From Methanobrevibacter millerae (GTDB lineage: Archaea > Methanobacteriota > Methanobacteria > Methanobacteriales > Methanobacteriaceae): a stretch of 64,000 nt of DNA. The stretch covers positions 62,001 to 126,000 of the forward strand of contig NZ_FMXB01000006.1 in NCBI RefSeq assembly GCF_900103415.1, written 5' to 3'. This document shows positions 1-8,242 of the stretch, piece after piece. How positions within the stretch are numbered: position 1 is the stretch's first letter; the number at the start of each line of letters is the position of its first letter. The position numbers and the translations under genes were made by a program. Under the pieces are notes generated by a model. The model was not told the origin of the DNA, made no database searches, and saw nothing but the letters and a program-made list of their open reading frames with translations.

Positions 1-766
1 CACAAAAACATCTGAAATCTTCTTCATCCATCTTTTCTTCATGGATATGCGCAATAATTCCCGGAACACGTCCTATGATGAAAACACCCAATCCCAAATC
101 AGGAGTGAAACCCAAATCAGATAATATGGCAGCATTTGCACCATCAACATTCAATTTGATGTTCTTGTTTTGATAAACCAGATCTTCAATGGCCACGGCA
201 AGCTTGATGTGAGGACCGACAAAGCCTTCCCTAATGGCCATCTGTATCAGCTTTTCCGCTCTCGGATCGGTAGTGTGATACCTGTGGCCGAAGCCGGGAA
301 TCTTTTCTTTTTTAGCATAATAGTCATTGTAAACCTCAATGGCCAAACTTGCAATTTGCTTGTTGTCCAAATCATTGTCTTCAGTCAGGAATAATGAATC
401 TATGCTGGACTGGAACAGTTCCATCGTCTGTTCAATTGCACCTGCATGCTTATGGCCGAATGAAAGCAAGGCTCCGGCAACAGCGGAATTCATCGGCGAA
501 CCTGATGATGCAATGATTCTGGCGGTCTGCGTGCTTGGCGGAGTGACACCGTGGTCACAAAAAGAGACAAGGACATGATTGAACATTCTACTTTCCTTAA
601 TGGAAGGCAATCTTCCTTTCAAAAGCAAATAAACCATATCTCCATAACGTATTTTCTCAATTAAATCTTGTTGATTATATCCTCTTGTAGTTAATTTATT
701 GGGTTCAACATTGGAAATTGCTGTTTTTAAAGAGTGTTCATTAACACGAAAATTATTTGCTTGCAT
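1..766 (-). CDS. Citrate synthase-family protein, citryl-CoA lyase-like (3' end outside window)
   Basis: I translated this from the complementary strand. It starts at ATG 766, and about 255 residues are visible before the window edge. Citrate synthase-family landmarks are present: FGHKHAGA (H107), PGFGHRYH (H161), NVDGANAA (D208) and GRVPGIIAHIHEE near residue 235, matching the His/His/Asp catalytic set and the CoA-binding arginine region. The protein is clearly shorter than a full citrate synthase (about 370-430 residues), as is usual for stand-alone citryl-CoA lyase-type proteins. It is the last visible gene of a leftward operon with a fumarase-alpha-type hydratase, a PrpD protein and membrane carriers. 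By inference it cleaves or forms a C-C bond between a CoA thioester and an oxo-acid. The true substrate is unknown. Confidence 0.8.
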   Translation of the reverse strand, partial: MQANNFRVNEHSLKTAISNVEPNKLTTRGYNQQDLIEKIRYGDMVYLLLKGRLPSIKESRMFNHVLVSFCDHGVTPPSTQTARIIASSGSPMNSAVAGALLSFGHKHAGAIEQTMELFQSSIDSLFLTEDNDLDNKQIASLAIEVYNDYYAKKEKIPGFGHRYHTTDPRAEKLIQMAIREGFVGPHIKLAVAIEDLVYQNKNIKLNVDGANAAILSDLGFTPDLGLGVFIIGRVPGIIAHIHEEKMDEEDFRCFC

Positions 767-821
767 GAAATAAAATTTAATTTGATTATTAATAAATGTT
801 ATATATTCTCCCAGGGAAATA

Positions 822-1667
822 TTATAATCTCACGGTAGATTTCCGTGGTTCGACAAAACAGGACGGCCTTACGGAAACTATTCTGACGCCGCTGGCCCTC
901 TGATTTCCTATTTTTATAAATGTGCCTAAAACCGTGGTGTTTCCGCCGAAACCCAATGGCCCTATGTTGGTTTCGTTCAATTTATGGCTTACGTATTTCT
1001 CTTCTTTTGATTGAAGGTCAAGATTGCCGTATACCATTGATTTAAGCATTAATGATGATGCTTCATAATGCGTCCTGCCGATGCCGATTGCGGGAATTGA
1101 CGGGGTGCATCCCAAAAGCTTCAATGATTCCTTAAGCCATTCAATGGCCTCATTGATTACAGTGTCAAATGAACGCTTGTGATAAACCCTGTACGTCTTT
1201 GCCCTTATTTCAGGACCTCCTCCCTGAAGCAAAAAATGAACGTTAAGCGTGTCTGGATTTTGTGAGTTGTCGATTAAAAATGATGCGGGCTTCATTAATC
1301 CTGGATCGTCGAAAAGTCCCTGTGACTGCTCGATTCTTTCAATTGAATTTCCCTTAACGGCCATAGGCCTTGCCGGAAGTCTGTTTAACCCTTGATAAAT
1401 GCCTTCATTAATCTGTGATATTAATTCGGAGGTGATTTCACGGTTTTTGCCCAATTCGATAATTACGTGAGGAATGCCCGTATCGTCGCATAGCGGGAAT
1501 TTACTTTTCTGGCTGACTTCATAGTTTTCAAGAATCTGCTTTAATGCCCAGCGGGCGTTTTCATTAACTTCATTTTCAATGGCTGATTCAAGAGCATGCC
1601 TTTTATCTTGAGACAAATTTGTGCTGGCTTCAATTATAGAATCAGATACTTTATCGATAATATCCAT
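822..1667 (-). CDS. Class I fumarase/tartrate dehydratase alpha-type hydratase
   Basis: The protein resembles the alpha (N-terminal) part of oxygen-sensitive class I fumarases and L-tartrate dehydratase (FumA/TtdA alpha), which hold a [4Fe-4S] cluster and add or remove water on C4 acids. Three candidate cluster cysteines are visible: one in PLCDDTGIP near residue 60, one in LLGCTPSIPAIGIG near 190, and one in RPSCFVEPRK close to the C-terminus. Length (281 aa) fits an alpha subunit. No beta subunit lies next to it in the window, which is unusual because the active site normally needs both. I chose ATG 1667, preceded by GAGTGAT. An in-frame GTG at 1676 overlaps the upstream stop. The substrate is not assignable; fumarate/malate is only one option. 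Confidence 0.82.
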   Translation of the reverse strand: MDIIDKVSDSIIEASTNLSQDKRHALESAIENEVNENARWALKQILENYEVSQKSKFPLCDDTGIPHVIIELGKNREITSELISQINEGIYQGLNRLPARPMAVKGNSIERIEQSQGLFDDPGLMKPASFLIDNSQNPDTLNVHFLLQGGGPEIRAKTYRVYHKRSFDTVINEAIEWLKESLKLLGCTPSIPAIGIGRTHYEASSLMLKSMVYGNLDLQSKEEKYVSHKLNETNIGPLGFGGNTTVLGTFIKIGNQRASGVRIVSVRPSCFVEPRKSTVRL

Positions 1668-1672
1668 TATAA

Positions 1673-2575
1673 TCACTCAGGAACAGCTAAATCGGATGAT
1701 TTTGGTGGTGACATGACTGCATCAGGCAAATATTGGCCTATCATCCTTTTGACCAGTTTGACCTGTTTTACCCTTGCGACTGCCTCTTTTTGAGTGGTGT
1801 CCCAGTTATGGTTGGCCGCAACGGAACCGCCGGTCTTTAAATACACCGGAGCAGCTACCTTAATGAACTGCGGAACCTCATAGTGCCTGATGAATCCTCC
1901 GGTCGATTTCGGGTTTTCCGTGTGCAGGTCAATCGGAATGTCTATTGCGTTTCTTATGGACGCAAGCATCGGTATCTGCAAATCCCTCACAGGATTTAGC
2001 GAATCAAGACCTATGCTTTCAAGAAGCTTTGCCGAAGCGGGATTTCCGTGTCCTGCATGGGCTGACATCTTGAAGTGCAGACTTTCGGGAAGCTCGCCGT
2101 CACTGCGCATCCTATTTAAAACGTACAATAATCCCTCATCATACAACAATATTCCCCGAACGCCAAAAGATGCTGCCCGTTTAACGTCTTCTATCGCATA
2201 AACGAGATTGTCATATCCCCTTAATCGATAGCCTATTCTGATTCCCTCTTTAGTGTGGACGGTAGCTGACGTGTCATAAGTCGCCCTTGGCCCTACAGAT
2301 AAAAATAGCTCGCATTCAGCGCTTTTAGCCAAGTCAACCATTTCCTGGATATCCTCATCGCTTAAAAGCATTATGCCCTTGGTTTGGGTTACGCGATGTA
2401 TTGTCAAATCCTGGTTATCGGCTTCACCTAAAAGAGCCTCCATTGTCTTAGGGGACTGGATTCCGGGAACTTCAAATCTGAACTGCCCGCCATCATTAAA
2501 GGTTTTTTCGGACACGTATCCGGAATCTGTTTCACCGATACCTATTTTATCCAAATACTGTTTAGTCAAATGCAT
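1673..2575 (-). CDS. TIM-barrel protein of organic-acid operon (distantly U32-like)
   Basis: This 300-residue protein has no signal peptide or membrane segment. Its alternating strand/helix pattern is barrel-like, with segments such as KMSAHAGHGNPAS (about residue 190) and PIDLHTENPKSTGGF (about residue 235). It recalls TIM-barrel proteins annotated as U32-peptidase-like, but I do not see the cysteine cluster of true U32 enzymes, so protease or hydroxylase activity should not be assumed. The acidic and histidine residues in those segments could bind a metal or a carboxylate. ATG 2575 follows a GGGGT ribosome site inside the end of the PrpD gene (14-nt overlap), so it is translated as part of the operon. 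Function unknown. Confidence 0.6.
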   Translation of the reverse strand: MHLTKQYLDKIGIGETDSGYVSEKTFNDGGQFRFEVPGIQSPKTMEALLGEADNQDLTIHRVTQTKGIMLLSDEDIQEMVDLAKSAECELFLSVGPRATYDTSATVHTKEGIRIGYRLRGYDNLVYAIEDVKRAASFGVRGILLYDEGLLYVLNRMRSDGELPESLHFKMSAHAGHGNPASAKLLESIGLDSLNPVRDLQIPMLASIRNAIDIPIDLHTENPKSTGGFIRHYEVPQFIKVAAPVYLKTGGSVAANHNWDTTQKEAVARVKQVKLVKRMIGQYLPDAVMSPPKSSDLAVPE

Positions 2576-3980
2576 TTAATACCCCTACAATGTCGCTCAT
2601 TGAATAATTGACAATTTCATCAATAATAACCAGGTTATTAATGTTATAATCAGGATTCAAGCTCTTGAACTTGTCGATAAGTTCGCTTAAATCATAGGGA
2701 TTTTCGAAATCTCCCTTAGGTATGAAAGTGATGTTCTGGAAAATGCCGTTTCTAAACTCATCGTCCAGTTTGATAATAACGTTTGAAGGCCTCTTATTCG
2801 GATACAATTCATTAAGCTTATCGTCTGAAAGTATAATCATCTTATTGACAAGATTCTTAATGCTGTTTACCTTATCGACTGTGGAATAGTTTTCAAAGAG
2901 TCCGTAGTCAACCAGCCTGTTGAGCTTGTCAATGTCCACTTCACCGACGACCAGTGATATTGCCACCGCATAAGGAAGGCTTTGCTTCAATTCTTCAAGG
3001 TTTTTCGGTTTAAAATTATTATGTTCTGCGGCGACATTGTACGTTTTAACGGCCACATTTTCAATATGGTTGTACTCTTCGCCCAGGCTTGTCCTCAGCT
3101 TTAATGCAGTATCTATGGAAGAGTGCAAATGCCTGCAGAAAGGATACTTTTTAAAGTAGATGTCCCTGACCCTGACCGTGCCGACGCTTTCAAGAACTGA
3201 TTCGAATGAAAAGTCATCACTTTCAAATTCCTCACTGTCAAACACCATCGTTTTTAAAAATCCTTCAGAACCTTCAATTATGGTTTCGGCGCCTGTAAAT
3301 CCGTTTCTTGCAAGAAATGCGGAAAGCAATCCATTGTAATTGGCCTTTCCCACATGAAGAACCTTTCCCATGCTTCCCCCATGATCGGATTCTAGAAGGC
3401 CTGCTGCCTGAGTTCCGCACAGTCCCAAAGCGTTCAATGTCTGGGATTCATCAAGCTTGAGGAGTTTGGATGCAACGGCTCCGGAAACGAAAGTTCCAAT
3501 TGTTCCTGTTGTGTGAAAACCCCTGTTCCTGTGTCTTGGATTGACCAGCTTGCCCAAAAGGATTCCCACTTCATATCCTACAATGACCGCTTCAAAAAAG
3601 TCTTTTCCGCTTAATCCATAGGCTTCTGATATTGCAAGAGCCGTAGGAAATATTACGGCACCCAAATGAGCCTGAGCCTGTCGGTGACCATCATCCAGTT
3701 CCAATACGTGTGCAGAAATTCCATTCAGGAATGCGGCATCCAGTATGTTGGTTTTTACGTTAGGCTTTCCGATGATGGATGCGTCAAGGCCCAAATCCTT
3801 GCTTGTGCCAAATACCTCTTCAATCGTATTGAAGGCTATTAATGAAGAGTTTTCATTTGATCCCCTTATCGTGACACCAAGAAAATCAAGAAAAGCTGCC
3901 TTTATAGTGTTGACAGTCTCAACAGTAGCCTGTTCATATCGATAATTTGAAATAAATTTAGAAATATCCTGCAAAAACAT
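2562..3980 (-). CDS. MmgE/PrpD family protein (2-methylcitrate dehydratase-like)
   Basis: The 472-residue sequence has the MmgE/PrpD layout: a helical domain beginning SKFISNYRYEQ and containing FLDFLGVTIRG, then ELDDGHRQAQAHLG, GYEVGILLGKLVNP, HTTGTIGTF and LGLCGTQAAGLLES, followed by a C-terminal lid domain with FKKYPFCRHLHSS. Family members include 2-methylcitrate dehydratase, cis-aconitate decarboxylase and iminodisuccinate epimerase, so the family acts on di- and tricarboxylates but the reaction varies. It is preceded by two membrane protein genes on the same strand and overlaps the next gene. This suggests it handles the acid those proteins import. Length is normal. Confidence 0.88.
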   Translation of the reverse strand: MFLQDISKFISNYRYEQATVETVNTIKAAFLDFLGVTIRGSNENSSLIAFNTIEEVFGTSKDLGLDASIIGKPNVKTNILDAAFLNGISAHVLELDDGHRQAQAHLGAVIFPTALAISEAYGLSGKDFFEAVIVGYEVGILLGKLVNPRHRNRGFHTTGTIGTFVSGAVASKLLKLDESQTLNALGLCGTQAAGLLESDHGGSMGKVLHVGKANYNGLLSAFLARNGFTGAETIIEGSEGFLKTMVFDSEEFESDDFSFESVLESVGTVRVRDIYFKKYPFCRHLHSSIDTALKLRTSLGEEYNHIENVAVKTYNVAAEHNNFKPKNLEELKQSLPYAVAISLVVGEVDIDKLNRLVDYGLFENYSTVDKVNSIKNLVNKMIILSDDKLNELYPNKRPSNVIIKLDDEFRNGIFQNITFIPKGDFENPYDLSELIDKFKSLNPDYNINNLVIIDEIVNYSMSDIVGVLNAFD

Positions 3981-4047
3981 AACAATCTCAACATTATTTA
4001 TGTAAAATTACTAATAAATAGTTAACTTAAAAAAATGAAAACGGAAG

Positions 4048-4539
4048 TTAAACCGCCGGAACGCCTGTTGCGACAAGCACAATATGAGCTACGATTGCCG
4101 CTCCATAATATGTCGCTGCAATAACAAGCACCGTAATGATAATGGCTCTCCAGCCCAATGCCTTAAATTCATCCCAGCTTTTACCCATACCAATACCGAC
4201 ATAAGCCAGAAATACCGTAACGATGGATAAAAGTTCAACCTGTGAAACGTAGTGAAGAACAAAATCGGATGTCGGCATTCCAGGAAATGCTAAAACAATT
4301 CCGATAATGCTTATATAAAGAATCGAGGATATGTTAAACGGAAGTTCCCTTTCCAGCCAAACGCCGATAAGAGTAATTAAAGACAAAATGCCCATACCGA
4401 CCAGTGAACCGGCAATCGGGTGATGATAACCCAGATAATTTCCTATGACGGTGATAACTGAAAATATGATTAAAAGTATAATCCAGTTGATAATACCGTG
4501 AACAGAAACAGCTTCAGACCCGTCGATGAAATCAGGCAT
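4048..4539 (-). CDS. Small polytopic membrane protein, partner of DUF3100 protein
   Basis: This 163-residue protein has about five hydrophobic segments: IINWIILLIIFSVITVIGN, the GSLVGMGILSLITLIGVW region, ILYISIIGIVLAF, a segment near VELLSIVTVFLAYVGIG, and a C-terminal one at IIITVLVIAATYYGA. The start ATG 4539 directly abuts the stop of the DUF3100 gene and has a GGGGGATG-type ribosome site, so the two proteins are probably made together and may form one carrier. The glycine-rich membrane segments resemble those of small organic-acid carriers, but I cannot assign a family firmly. Confidence 0.65.
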   Translation of the reverse strand: MPDFIDGSEAVSVHGIINWIILLIIFSVITVIGNYLGYHHPIAGSLVGMGILSLITLIGVWLERELPFNISSILYISIIGIVLAFPGMPTSDFVLHYVSQVELLSIVTVFLAYVGIGMGKSWDEFKALGWRAIIITVLVIAATYYGAAIVAHIVLVATGVPAV

Positions 4540-5427
4540 TTATTCATCCCCCTTATTCTTTTGAGCAATGGAATCTCTTCCAATCTTTGGCTCAAGCCAA
4601 TAATATATCTTTTGAGTCAACGGGAGGGCGACAAAAATCACTATGTAAATACCGACACAGAATGAAAGCAGGTTACTGAATCCTGCAAATGCTTCAATGC
4701 TTGATTCCATTCCAGGAAACGCCGCTAAAGTCGGTCCGATAGCTGCAGCATTCATACTTGCACTTCCAACACCGCTTGCCATTGCAAATGCGTACGGATG
4801 CAGAGGCAGGAATGACAATGAGAATGTTACAAGGAAACTTATGAAAATAGTACCTATAACAGTACCGATAATGAATATTGCAAATACTCCTCTTGATTCC
4901 GGAGAATCGAAACCGTATTTGTCTACAACTACTGCCACGTTCGGTTCACGACCAATGGAATTTGTCATACCAATAGCTTCTTCCTTAAATCCTAAAAGCA
5001 ATGCTATAGGAAGCACCAGGATGGTTGCCAAATGCCCCAATTCCTGCAATATCAATGCCGGACCCATTTCAAATATCAGATGTATTGACTGGCCACTTGA
5101 AATAGCCAGTTTTGCAATCAAAACACCGATGAAAAGCATCATGGCTCCTTCGGCAATACGGGCCTGCTTTCTTTGAATCCATTTGATAGGCTTTAACAAA
5201 TAAAATGCCAATCCTAAAATAATCGTGTAAATCAAAGGCATTATGGTTATGGCAACGTCTTTGGTTATCGGGATAGTAATGGTTCCAATTAATTCGGCTA
5301 TGACTACCAATACAAGTACAGTCAAATGTAACCTGTAATCTCTCCAAGGATTCTTCCTTAAAATCCTTTTATCAGTTTTTTCACGATAAATGTGCTCAAC
5401 ATGACCATCATTACCCTTATTTGGAAT
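4540..5427 (-). CDS. DUF3100-type membrane protein, putative organic-acid carrier (non-AUG start)
   Basis: The protein is polytopic, with about eight or nine hydrophobic segments, a charged loop KPIKWIQRKQARIAEG, and motifs NSIGREPNVAVVVDKYG and SGVGSASMNAAAIGPT. It matches my recollection of DUF3100 proteins. The first canonical codon in frame is TTG 5325, but coding clearly continues upstream (NPWRDYRLHLTVLV, with no stop back to 5446). There is no ATG, GTG or TTG in that stretch. ATT 5427 lies 9 nt after GGGGAG and is my proposed start, giving 295 aa. If TTG 5325 is used the protein is 261 aa and its start lacks a well-placed ribosome site. It is the first gene of the leftward operon. Transport is inferred from topology and neighbours. 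Confidence 0.75.
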   Translation of the reverse strand: MPNKGNDGHVEHIYREKTDKRILRKNPWRDYRLHLTVLVLVVIAELIGTITIPITKDVAITIMPLIYTIILGLAFYLLKPIKWIQRKQARIAEGAMMLFIGVLIAKLAISSGQSIHLIFEMGPALILQELGHLATILVLPIALLLGFKEEAIGMTNSIGREPNVAVVVDKYGFDSPESRGVFAIFIIGTVIGTIFISFLVTFSLSFLPLHPYAFAMASGVGSASMNAAAIGPTLAAFPGMESSIEAFAGFSNLLSFCVGIYIVIFVALPLTQKIYYWLEPKIGRDSIAQKNKGDE

Positions 5428-5586
5428 AAAAACCCACTCCCCGAATTAAATGAAAATATGCATTTCTATACGTATAATACTATTTTCCTTAAACCTATTA
5501 TTTAAATCATTAACATTTAAATCTCAAAAATTCACATTATGAGAACAAAATTAATTAAAAAATTTCATTAAACAGGAACAAAATAG

Positions 5587-6846
5587 CTACAAATCCATCC
5601 TGCAGAGGGGCTTGGACAAGTGCCTTCGAGCACTTACGGGGGTTTCATAAAACCTGAAATTTTCTAAAAAACGAGAAATCTTAACCGGGACCTTTTGGGA
5701 GGATTCAATGCGATTTCCACATTTTTTGCACTTAAAACCCTTGTTTTTTCCGGCAGAAGTCATTCTTTTACCGCATTCACAAACGGGATTTTTGTATTCG
5801 ACATCATTCAACTCAATAACCTGGAATTTTTCAATGTTGAATGTTTTTTGCTCACCAATACCACCATAGAGTTTAATTATATCCCCTTTTCGCAGATGGG
5901 AAACCGTCTTTCTGAAATTCTTTGTCGGTTCATAGGCTCCGCATTCGATTTCACCACTTTCGTCAAAAACCTTAAAGAACATGTGCCCGCCGTCAATGAT
6001 GTGGGGAGCGTCCTTAACTGTTGCGGTTATCTCATAGCATCCGTACTGCTTCATCTGTGAAATGCTTTCGGCCTTTTGGATATGCATGTCCGTGTGCTGA
6101 TTGGTTAGGAAAATGCAGCTGTCTTCGATTGGTTCTAAGACTTTTACCATCCTTTGAGCCTCAATTAACGCATCAGCGTTATTTGATCTGATTCCGTACA
6201 AGACAGGACACGGCGTTTTGGGTTCGATTGCAATGTAGCCCTCATCATAGTCAATGTTTTCAAAGGTATCCGGAAAAGTCTTTTTATCCATTTCATAAAC
6301 GGAATCATAGTCGATTTGGCGTTTCGTACCATAATTTTCAGGTATCCTGTAGGCTAGAAGCTCATAAGTATAATCCTTTAAAGGCAGACTGATGGCCGCA
6401 ATTGATCCGATGATTCCCCTTCCCTTCTTGAACTTATGGATTTCACAACCTACGGATTTTCCAAATTCCTCGGCCTCTTCGATTGTTATGAATGAATAGA
6501 TTGCCCTGAAAGCGTAATCCTCCATTTGCCTGGTGATTTCTCCATCGTAAAAAATCACGCCGGGGTTGGTATTGTCGCAGTCAAACATGGATAACCTTGA
6601 TACCTCATCGAGAACAATTTGTTTAGCCAATTGGGCCTTTTCGTCATTTATGATTTTAAATGATACTCCTCCGTTGCCTCTGGTTTTAAAACGGGCAAAA
6701 GGGTTTAACCTGATTAATCTGGGATAACCTACAATATCTATTCCGTTATCCTTCAGTTTGGCGATGATGTGGCAGGCCAGATAGGTCGTGCACATGCCGT
6801 CGGGAGAATCCGTATCGTCAATTCCAACATATAAATAGCTAATCAT
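5587..6846 (-). CDS. tiaS: tRNA(Ile2) 2-agmatinylcytidine synthetase TiaS
   Basis: TiaS attaches agmatine to C34 of tRNA-Ile(CAU) using ATP, so that archaeal tRNA-Ile2 reads AUA rather than AUG. The N-terminus YVGIDDTDSPDGMCTTYL is the family signature, followed by FKTRGNGGVSF and GRGIIGSIAAI. An OB-fold-like region lies near residues 290-360, and a C-terminal zinc ribbon has CECGKRM and CKKCGNR. The ATG at 6846 is chosen because GGTGATT sits just upstream and homologs begin close to the GIDDTDS motif; an upstream in-frame start would add 17 lysine-rich residues. Length (419 aa) is normal. It is transcribed away from the HTH regulator gene. Confidence 0.95.
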   Translation of the reverse strand: MISYLYVGIDDTDSPDGMCTTYLACHIIAKLKDNGIDIVGYPRLIRLNPFARFKTRGNGGVSFKIINDEKAQLAKQIVLDEVSRLSMFDCDNTNPGVIFYDGEITRQMEDYAFRAIYSFITIEEAEEFGKSVGCEIHKFKKGRGIIGSIAAISLPLKDYTYELLAYRIPENYGTKRQIDYDSVYEMDKKTFPDTFENIDYDEGYIAIEPKTPCPVLYGIRSNNADALIEAQRMVKVLEPIEDSCIFLTNQHTDMHIQKAESISQMKQYGCYEITATVKDAPHIIDGGHMFFKVFDESGEIECGAYEPTKNFRKTVSHLRKGDIIKLYGGIGEQKTFNIEKFQVIELNDVEYKNPVCECGKRMTSAGKNKGFKCKKCGNRIESSQKVPVKISRFLENFRFYETPVSARRHLSKPLCRMDL

Positions 6847-6903
6847 AATCACCTTAACATTATTATACTTTGAAGTAATATATAATTTTTTAAGCAAAAA
6901 TTA

Positions 6904-7848
6904 GTGGTTGTAATTGACATGTTGACTAGAAACAGAATGCTTCAGGAAATTGAAAAATTGCTGATATCAGAGGGTTATAAGACTTCTGACATTTATGATC
7001 AGGGCTCTTTTGATATTGTAGCCCGTAAAAACCTATTGATTTTGCTTTTAAAAACTTTCATTAATATTGACAGCGTTAATGAGAATAATGCCCGTGAAAT
7101 GAAGCAGCTGGCCAACATATTTTTAGCATCCCCCATAATAATCGGGGCAAAGTCCAGAAACGGCCTTCTGGAGGAAGGAGTGATTTACGAGAGGTATGAC
7201 ATTCCAACAATCGGCTTTGAAACCCTGAAAAACATGATAGTCTATAACGAATATCCCGAAATACTGGCCGACAGGGGAGGATATTTCGTTAAAATTGACG
7301 GAAATGTCATCAAACAGTACAGGGAAGACTATTCACTTTCACTTAAGGATCTTGCTGATTTGGCTCATGTTTCAAGGGCGACAATGTATAAATATGAAAA
7401 CGAGATTGTCCGGGCCAATGCCGAAACCGCAATGATTCTCGAAGAGATTTTAAATACTAAAGTTACATTGGACATCGACATACTGAAATACAACCAGGAA
7501 GAGCATATTCAGTATCATGCTACCGGAGAAGGAGCAGAAGATTTATCCAAGCTCGGATACGGAGTAATATCCACAAGCAAAAGTCCTTTCGATGCCGTTG
7601 CAAAGGATGACAGTTCATCATTAATAGCCAACGTTGAAAAGAACAGAAGCCATAAGACATTAAAGAGAATGGCAATACCCCTTAAGGATTTGTCCATGAT
7701 TACATCCTCAGAACCCGTGTTCATCATCAACAACGACCAGATTAAAGAATCCCTCGGAACGATTCCCGTAATCAAATCATGGGAACTGAAGGAATTTGAA
7801 CGCTCACAAGAATTATTGAAACTGATTAGAGAAAGAAAAGAAAACTAG
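6904..7848 (+). CDS. Archaeal HTH-type (XRE-like) transcriptional regulator
   Basis: The protein is 314 aa. Its N-terminal 110 residues resemble a nuclease-like or ligand-binding fold (GSFDIVARKNLLILLLK). A central helix-turn-helix follows near residues 135-190 (QYREDYSLSLKDLADLAHVS, then TMYKYENE). The C-terminal half is archaeal-specific and ends in a charged helix. This layout matches the conserved euryarchaeal putative HTH-type regulatory proteins (MJ0164-like). The start may be GTG 6904 or ATG 6919; neither has a strong ribosome site. It is divergent from tiaS and followed after 7 nt by a cysteine-rich protein gene, so the two are probably cotranscribed. Its targets are unknown. Confidence 0.85.
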   Translation: MVVIDMLTRNRMLQEIEKLLISEGYKTSDIYDQGSFDIVARKNLLILLLKTFINIDSVNENNAREMKQLANIFLASPIIIGAKSRNGLLEEGVIYERYDIPTIGFETLKNMIVYNEYPEILADRGGYFVKIDGNVIKQYREDYSLSLKDLADLAHVSRATMYKYENEIVRANAETAMILEEILNTKVTLDIDILKYNQEEHIQYHATGEGAEDLSKLGYGVISTSKSPFDAVAKDDSSSLIANVEKNRSHKTLKRMAIPLKDLSMITSSEPVFIINNDQIKESLGTIPVIKSWELKEFERSQELLKLIRERKEN

Positions 7849-7855
7849 TGATAAT

Positions 7856-8242
7856 ATGGAAGATTTAAGAATTCCCGATATGGAAAATTACCCAATCAAG
7901 TGGGTCTGTAATTTTAGAGGTCAAAAAGCAATCGGAATATGTGGATATTCACAAAAAATAGCTATGTTTGCATCCGACGAACGTGTTTCAAAAATCCTGG
8001 AAGACATTGTAATCGGAACACATGAGGATTTGGAAGGCTACGGATGTGAAGAAAAGGACAGATGCTGCAATTTCGACTGCAAGTTCTGTGAAATTACTCC
8101 AAGACAATATTTGCAGATTACCGGCAAAAAGCCGTCCAATAAAAATGTAAAGGAATTAAATGAAGGACTGGAAAGCCTTAACGCCGAATTTGAAATGATG
8201 AATATCGTTCCTTTCGAGGAATATGAAATAATTAAATTCTAA
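7856..8242 (+). CDS. Conserved hypothetical protein with cysteine cluster
   Basis: This 128-residue soluble protein has a cysteine group between residues 61 and 78: GYGCEEKDRCCNFDCKFCEI. The spacing could hold a metal or an Fe-S cluster. No other motif is recognised. ATG 7856 follows TAGTGAT, with the HTH regulator gene ending 7 nt upstream, so it is probably in the same transcript. It converges with, and overlaps by 4 nt, the next gene on the opposite strand. No function is proposed. Confidence 0.75.
   Translation: MEDLRIPDMENYPIKWVCNFRGQKAIGICGYSQKIAMFASDERVSKILEDIVIGTHEDLEGYGCEEKDRCCNFDCKFCEITPRQYLQITGKKPSNKNVKELNEGLESLNAEFEMMNIVPFEEYEIIKF

Noticed and set aside
1596-2579. Several plus-strand open frames across the left operon
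   Set aside because: They are antisense to strong coding frames with recognisable families and have no ribosome sites.
5467-5476. TATACGTATA palindrome upstream of the DUF3100 gene
   Set aside because: At 10 nt it is too short to separate from chance in AT-rich DNA; it could be an operator but nothing else supports it.
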